DNA from: Podaxis mareebaensis
Taxonomy: Eukaryota; Basidiomycota; Agaricomycetes; Agaricales; Agaricaceae
Reading direction: 5' to 3'
Assembly: GCA_018524725.1 (NCBI GenBank)
Contig: JAEUWP010000224.1
Location: 1 to 64,000 of the forward strand
DNA: 64,000 nt
The notes beneath the pieces are model-generated. The model was not told the DNA's origin. It was given only the letters and a program-made list of their open reading frames with translations, and ran no database searches. Both the position numbers and the translations under genes were made by a program. This document shows, piece by piece, positions 57,883 to 64,000 of this stretch. Positions within the stretch are counted from its first letter, which is position 1. Each line of letters opens with the position of its first letter.

Positions 57883-58382
57883 CTAGTCATAAACTGCAAA
57901 CTTGATCAGAACTAACGTACGCGGAGCGTAATCCGGATATCGCTTACCATGTACAATGCCTACACCCACGTAAGTCAGTTCAAGAATTTATGAACCAAGA
58001 CAACTTGACGACTCACCATAGAACAGTGTCCAAAGAAGTATAAACCCGAACAGGGTATCCTGGGTAGGTTTGACGAGCTCCCACCACCCGTCAGAAAGGT
58101 ACTTTCCGGGATGACCGCCGCACCTACAATAGAGGAAAGAAAAGGAATCCAGTTAGGCCATTAACAAGGATGGTAAGCATACCGGAAGGTGGAGATGCAT
58201 AAGGCGGAGAATAGGAGTGACACGGCAAAGAGCAAAAACCCGGAAAAATTCGTTAGACCCAGTATTCCTGCCGCAGCTCCCGAGAAACACGCGGAGAGAA
58301 AGTGTACAGAGCTTAGCACGCCGACATTATGGGCAATAGCGGCTGGGTTAATAGCATTGTTGGTATTGGTGTTGGTCGCCAT
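57883..58382 (-). CDS. EMC6: ER membrane protein complex subunit 6
   Basis: Exons 58382-58183, 58123-58017 and 57959-57883 total 384 nt, 127 aa. It has the family pattern INPAAIAHNVGVLSSVHFLS, a glycine-rich first membrane helix (ACFSGAAAGILGLTNFSGFL), a second helix (LLFAVSLLFSALCIST) and the third around DTLFGFILLWTLFYGIVH after GWWELVKP. EMC6 is a core membrane subunit of the EMC insertase in the endoplasmic reticulum. The last exon contains an optional 36-nt GT-AG stretch (GTAAGC...TTAG); removing it keeps the frame and gives 115 aa, close to the usual length. Divergent from HOM2. Confidence 0.88.
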
Positions 58383-58563
58383 TGGGAAAGGGAACGTAAG
58401 CGCACGTAGTCAGGTGACACACAGGATAATCATTGATCACGTGTAAAGATAAGAGGGACTGTAATGGAGTGGATAATCAGATTTTCTAATAATTTATTCC
58501 CTTGCAATGAGCAGTGGAAACAGGATCTCGCCGTCGCCCTCAAAACTCCATTACCCTCGCTCA
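58383..58563. promoter_or_regulatory. Divergent promoter EMC6/HOM2 with CACGTG
   Basis: 181 bp between start codons. Contains CACGTG at 58438-58443, the Cbf1-type site that controls sulfur amino acid genes in yeasts. Two upstream ATGs (58507 in frame, 58514 out of frame) precede the chosen HOM2 start. Confidence 0.5.
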
Positions 58564-59785
58564 ATGGCGACAGATTCTACACAGTCCCAGTCCTCCGCCG
58601 AAGCCATCCCAAACGACGACAAAAAGATCAATGTCGCCGTCTTGGGTGCAACCGGTACCGTCGGCCAACGCTTCATCGTCCTCCTGTCAGCCCATCCATG
58701 GTTCAAAATCCACGCCCTAGGCGCATCTCCCCGTTCAGCCGGAAAACCCTACCACCGCGCCGTCACTTGGAAACAAACAACCCCTATCCCGTCCTCAATC
58801 AAGGAACTCGTCGTCCGTGAATGTAAACCCTCCGAACCAGGCTTCGCAGAATGCAAGATCGTCTTCTCAGGACTTGACGCAGACGCCGCCGGGGACATCG
58901 GTACGCCTCCCCCACCCCCATCCCACATCCATCTCCTAATCCCATCCCCATTCCATTCCAGAGGCCGCATTTCGCGCAGCAGAAATCGCCGTCTTCTCCA
59001 ACGCAAAGAACTACCGCAGAGACCCCCACGTCCCACTCATAGTACCCCTCGTCAACCCCTCCCACCTCTCCATCATCCCCCAACAACAATCCCTCCACTC
59101 CCCACCCCTCAAAAAAGGTTTCATCGTCACCAACGCCAACTGCTCAACAACAGGCTACGTCATCCCCCTCGCCGCACTTGAAAAAGCCTTTGGCCCCATC
59201 GAAGCTCTCATCGTCACCACCATGCAAGCCATCTCCGGTGCCGGATACCCCGGCATCCCATCCCTCGATATCCTCGACAACGTCGTCCCTTACATCTCAG
59301 GCGAAGAAGAAAAAATGGAATGGGAAACTCTCAAAATCCTAGGTGGGATTTCCGAAAATGACGAGGGGTTCAAGAGCTTTGATATGCATGCCCGACATCC
59401 ACTTCGTGTTTCCGCTTCGTGTAATCGTGTCCCGGTTATTGATGGACATACTGAATGTGTTTCGGTGAGGTTTGCGAGGAGACCTCCACCGAGTCCTCAA
59501 CAGGTTCGGGAGGCTCTTGCGGCGTATACCCCCGACGCGCAGACACTTGGATGTCCTAGTGCGCCGAGACATACGATTACGGTTCATGAGGAGCCTGATC
59601 GGCCACAACCGAGATTGGATCGGTATTATCAGGATGGTGCTGGTGTTTCTGTGGGCCGAGTTCGCCAGTGCCAGGTCCTTGATATCAAGTTTGTCGTTCT
59701 CGCCAACAATGTTTCCATCGGCGCTGCTACGAGCAGTATTATCAATGCCGAATTGGCAGTTATCAAGGGTGCTATCCAAACATGA
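58564..59785 (+). CDS. HOM2: Aspartate-semialdehyde dehydrogenase
   Basis: Exons 58564-58900 and 58962-59785 (61-nt intron GTACGC...TTCCAG) total 1161 nt, 386 aa. Converts aspartyl phosphate to aspartate semialdehyde with NADPH, the branch point towards homoserine, threonine and methionine. Signatures: NADP-binding AVLGATGTVGQRFI (residues about 24-37), the active-site cysteine in NANCSTTGYV, QAISGAGYPG and the substrate-binding HPLRVSASCNRVPVIDGH. Length fits fungal Hom2. An in-frame ATG at 58507 would add 19 residues (MSSGNRISPSPSK...); 58564 is preferred because MATDS starts just before the conserved part. Confidence 0.95.
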
Positions 59786-60043
59786 CTATGATGGCGATGG
59801 TACTCACGATTTCCCCTCTTGTTCCTTGATACGATACATACACACTCCACTTGCTCCGGGCGTATTTCCCACCTATTTTGTTGATTCTACTATATATCAC
59901 CGGTTTGTTAGATCTAAGTTCTCACCATAAATGAAATCATTTCCCAAATGCCAACATTTAATGACAGGAACTGTCATCCTAAATTACCGAGAACATACAC
60001 TATACTACAAATACAAGCCAAGTCGCTCAACTCTAACAAACCC
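59786..60043. other. Convergent intergenic spacer HOM2/SMC5
   Basis: 258 bp, AT-rich on the SMC5 side; no gene seen. Confidence 0.5.
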
Positions 60044-63000
60044 TCACGCCTGTGGCCGACCACGATGCGCGACAAAACCCCTCAACATCGCCTTCATACT
60101 CCCACTCACACCCTCAGGCAACCACTCTCCATTATTCACGCACAAAATCTTCATCCGCGGGTGGTACTTCAAATCCGGCAACAACTTGGGCGTAATCAAG
60201 AAATACTGCGAGCTTTCTTCCTTGCATGTTACATCCACCATCGAGTTATGAACCATCCGCTCTGCGCGTTTGTCCATTCCCTGGTTGATCTCGTCAACTA
60301 GGGAAAAGGGTGTATGTGCAAGGGTTGTAAGAGACATGAGATAGAGAATCGTTGTGAGTGAACGTTCCTGATGTGGGTCCTGTTATGATTTTCCATGTGA
60401 GGAAGAAAGAGGGAGACATACACCGCCCGATTGTCTTTGTCCAGTCAATAGTTGCAACTTTTCATTATCCCTGAACTTGACCTTGATGTCTACTCTCCAT
60501 TGCGCAAAGTCAGGATCGGGCATGAGCTCGACGTCGCCTGCGCATCCGATTCTGTCAAACGCGTTAGAGAACTTGGTTCGGATCTCATTTATCAGTGCGC
60601 GTAAAGCGGGTTCCCATTGGTTCTACAACAGCATCAAACACATAAGGATATAACGAGCCAAGGGAGGTACATACCCTCGTGCGTTGAATCTTGTTCTCCG
60701 TTTCTTCAATCTTCTGTTGCCTCTGCTCCATCGCCGCCGTCAACGACTCAACCTACACCGCCAACCTTAAATCAGCCAACCACACCAAAAAAAAAAAACA
60801 CCCATGCAACTCACCAAATTCTTCTTCTCCTCATAACTCCTCACAACGCCCTCATCCCTATTATTATTATATTCCAACTGCTCCTGCACCGTCCGATGCG
60901 CAACTTCAAGTTCTTCCAAACTCCTCAAATCACCCTCACGCACATCTTCATCCGGAAGAGGTTTCTCGATCCCTTGCCTCCGCAACTCTTCCACGTCCCC
61001 GCCAACCTCTTCAAGCGCATCTTCATACGCTGCCAGTTGATTAAAATATTCACGGCGGACACTGATGATCCGATCTGATTCTTCTCGGGCTTCCTCCGGA
61101 CGTTCCTCAAGCGCGGCTTCAACTTGTTTGAGGAGTTCGGCGGATCTGGCTTTGACTTGTTTGTATTGGGCATCCACTAGATCGATAGTGAGAATGGGAG
61201 CGAAGCGGCTTGTCGGCAAGGGGAGACTTACCTGCAGAGTACTCCGCATATGCATTTTTGAACCTGAGATCCTTCTGTTTAACCAACTCGTCCAAAGCAT
61301 CAACATTCGCTACGGTCTGCAACAACTCTAGCTTGAGGAGCGTGAGTTCCTGCTGTTCCGTTACGAAACCTTTCCCCGCTATAGCACCTTTCATTACATC
61401 CTACCCATTTATTCATCAATTATTATCTAAAAATGTAAAGCCTTAAGAGAAGTGTGATAACGCACGGTGATCTCCTTGATCTTATCCACCCTCGCAAAAT
61501 TCTTCTGCACCAGCTCCCTTGTCAACTTTTTCTTTTGCTGTTCTTCGCTTGGCCGGTTCTTCAGCGTTGTGAGCTGGCCCCTCAGTCGTCCTGTACACCA
61601 AATCAGCTGCTATTTCCTATCCCTTGAAGAAAGAGAGGTCAGACGAACGTTGTTTAGCCTCAAGCTGCGTCCTATTCTTCTGCACAGCCCTATTCTGCTC
61701 CCTCTTCCTCTTAATCTCACTTATCCGCTCCTCAATCTTCGCATCCTCAGCCTTCATATCCGCCTGCCGTTTATCCAGCACCTTTCTCTCCTCATCAAAC
61801 AACGCTAATTGTTCTTGGCACGCGCGCACGGTTTCCTCCGCTTGCCTGCGTATATCGGGATCCACTGAATAAATTCATCATCAGCTTTACACAGCAAACG
61901 CGAGATAGAAGGATGACGCAGTGAGCATAAACGTACCAGTCTGAACGTTCAAGTTCCTCGCCTTTTGGATATCCCTTGTCACATTATTCAAAGCTCTCGA
62001 ACCATACTTCGAGCGCTGAACCATGTTCAACACGTTCCCGCAGACAAACGTTGCACCGCCTCCACTCTCTGGGCGTCCAACCGCTTCCATGGCACGTCCA
62101 ACGTCGACGGCCCTCGGATTCAGCGCGATAGCCTAGAACATCCCATCAGTCCCGTGACAAGGGATGGGATGGCAACAACGTACGTTACGATGAAAATTAC
62201 ACTCCTTCGTCAGGAACCACTTCATCCCCTCGGGACAATCGACATAATCCAAAGCGTATCCACCAAATCCAAGAGTGGCCAACTATTCTCAAAAAACATC
62301 AATCAGCCAGTAAGAGGGAGGTGAAGGAGGACAAAACGGACCTCTTCGCGCGACATTGGCGCAGGCGCCAGCTGCTGTTCATTGTACTCTCGGAACCACG
62401 TCACGATTCTCGCTCTCCTCCCCAAGCCAGTTGTATCGTTGATATGGTGATTCAGCGTGTTGACATCTTCTTTGCATTGCGCTACAAAAGTCTAATGATC
62501 CCAATGCCAAATTCAGTGATCCGAAAAAATGTAAGGGAGCCAGCGAGCGAGGGACGTACCCTCAGTTGTGCAGAGTTCATCAAAGCCTCCACAGCGTCCT
62601 GATACTTCTGATTCGGGACGGTCATACACATATACGGCGGCTCGATCACCTCCATTTTGAACAGGTGTTTGTGTTGCCTTAACCACAGAATCGCGTCATG
62701 TGTGTCCCGATGCCACCTTGACATATGCTGCAATTTGATTGTATCGATGTTATTGAAGCTCTCGATCCTATATCAGACCGAAGGAGAGGTAAGGGTGAGA
62801 TTTAGAAATATATGTACACATCGCGTACCTCTTCTCCGCGGCCTCCAACTCCACAGCTGCCTTAGCTCGTTTGTCAATATGAGTTTTAAACTCGTGTTTG
62901 AGATCATTGTGCCGTTGATCGAGGTTAAATTTATCGCTTTGCGCTTGGTCCTACAACGAATGACACCAAGTCAGCAATCCAGCCCGCTTCTCCGCGAAGC

Positions 63001-63968
63001 ACAGTGAAGCGCATTGCGAAGTTCATACTGCACCTCTAGCGCCTTCAGGACTGCAGGGTCTTCAGTCTTTGGTGGCGGTTTGTCCAGCTCTTTCTTGACG
63101 GCTTCGATCTCGGACTCGAGTTTTCTCATCTCTTTCACTTTGTTCGCTTCGTTACGTTTGAGTTCTTCGATTCGTTGGTAGGTCTTGTCGATCTCTTCTT
63201 CCTATGATGGCATAATCGAAACCAAGCCAAGAAAAAAGAACATGAGTGATGCAGCAATAAAGGATAAGGGGTAGAGTGCGACGTACGAGTTCTTCCAATT
63301 TACCATACACATCATTAAACTTCTTTATGCGTTTTCCTTGTGCATCATGACCCGCCTTGACCCGCGCTTCAAGTACCTTAGCGTGGTCTTGCATCTCCCT
63401 ATTGAAATTAACATATATAATTTCAACCATAAGTAGGGTCGTACACACTTTAGACGAGCGCGGACGGGTTGATTCTTCGCTTGCAACTTCTTGACCTTTG
63501 CGTTGAGAAGTCGATGCTGCTTTTTGAGACGCGAGTATTCTAGGTGGCTGACCCGATATCTTTCAACGTCAATAACGCATTTCAATACAGCTTCCTACGC
63601 GGATGAGAGCTCGTTCAATTCAATGTCAACACAGAGAAGACGGCGGGGAAACCTACCTGTTTCTCGAGCTCTTTCCGCTCATTGAACAGCCTGACTGTAT
63701 GCTCCATCATATCCACGCGCTGCTGAGCCTGAGCTCTACTAGCCTCGTCAGCGGATTGTTTCTGTAATGACGTTAGCTGAGTGCATCTTGGGGGGAAAAC
63801 AAGATGATTATCACCTGTTTAAGCTCACGAAGATCGTTGCCAGCTTTGATCAGCTGTGAATGCCACTGCGTCAAGCGGTTGTCACCCGCCGCACGTTGCG
63901 TTTCTGTAAGGAGCTCCTGAGGGGTCATAGCCGCAAAGGAAGAGACCTTGTCCTGGGGCAAGAACGTG
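60044..63968 (-). CDS. SMC5: SMC5, structural maintenance of chromosomes protein (5' end outside window)
   Basis: Seventeen exons are visible: 63968-63815, 63761-63657, 63594-63449, 63398-63287, 63201-63034, 62950-62829, 62767-62560, 62491-62342, 62282-62184, 62132-61937, 61864-61649, 61590-61466, 61400-61232, 61176-60815, 60752-60675, 60622-60422 and 60367-60044; all junctions keep phase. The first visible exon encodes FLPQDKVSSFAAMTPQELL with TETQRAAG, the end of the N-terminal head. Two coiled-coil arms surround the hinge (about 62750-61900), and the C-terminal head has the ABC signature GQRQSGGERSLTTILYLMSL and Walker B FSLVDEINQGMDKRAER. SMC5 pairs with SMC6 in DNA repair and replication-fork maintenance. 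The Walker A exon lies beyond 64000. The intron-dense structure is the richest in the window. Confidence 0.93.
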
Positions 63969-64000
63969 CTAAACCATCATACAACCTGCATTACTTCCTG

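Noticed and set aside
1..64000. tRNA, rRNA or CRISPR features
   Set aside because: I saw no cloverleaf-like gene, rRNA segment or regularly spaced short repeat; a tRNA scan would be needed to exclude tRNAs fully.

Overview
The window is nuclear DNA of a filamentous basidiomycete, most likely an Agaricomycete. The genes carry many short (about 50 nt) GT-AG introns. The protein set includes an F-box-like protein of the mushroom type, a DUF6593-type protein, fungal TAF4, NUP42, EMC6 and SMC5. The retroelements are chromodomain Ty3/gypsy elements. I cannot name the species.

Positions 1-31985 are a nested block of LTR retrotransposons. Element 1 (minus strand, about 1-7777) is a chromovirus that has lost RNase H and the integrase core but carries two extra ORFs after pol, each with a double zinc knuckle. 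Element 4 (7778-9471) is the 3' end of a plus-strand element. Element 2A (minus, 9472-18888) is a longer chromovirus with its own large extra ORF after pol; a second copy (2B, 27109-27930) shares its right LTR. Element 3 (plus, 18889-27103) is a nearly complete gypsy element that landed exactly at the LTR/internal junction of 2B, leaving the target duplication ATTAC. Older relics follow to about 31985: LTR_D, the inverted copy 2C, a short LTR related to element 1 and a fragment of the element 3 LTR. Nearly all visible damage looks like CpG decay. Internal pol stops are TGA, mostly where the family has Arg, and LTR pairs differ almost only at CpG sites.

The most unusual content is an antisense, apparently spliced accessory gene between pol and the 3' LTR of elements 3 and 4. 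In element 3 it is a three-exon, 430-codon frame encoding a charged coiled coil plus a six-cysteine cluster (C-x2-C-x6-C-x10-C-x2-C-x6-C). Element 4 carries a diverged version with the same cluster pattern and its own intron.

From 32190 to the end is ordinary host sequence. In order: F-box protein (-), TAF4 (-) diverging from NUP42 (+), a gene-poor stretch, mitochondrial uL13m (+), an unrecognised acidic protein (-), TTC27 (+), DUF6593-type protein (-), a second gene-poor stretch, exosome subunit RRP43 (-), EMC6 (-) diverging from aspartate-semialdehyde dehydrogenase (+), and SMC5 (-), whose 5' end lies beyond the window. These are housekeeping genes for transcription, mRNA export, translation, RNA decay, membrane protein insertion, amino acid synthesis and DNA repair; I see no metabolic cluster or operon. 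Exon boundaries were worked out by hand and kept only where frame and family similarity agree.
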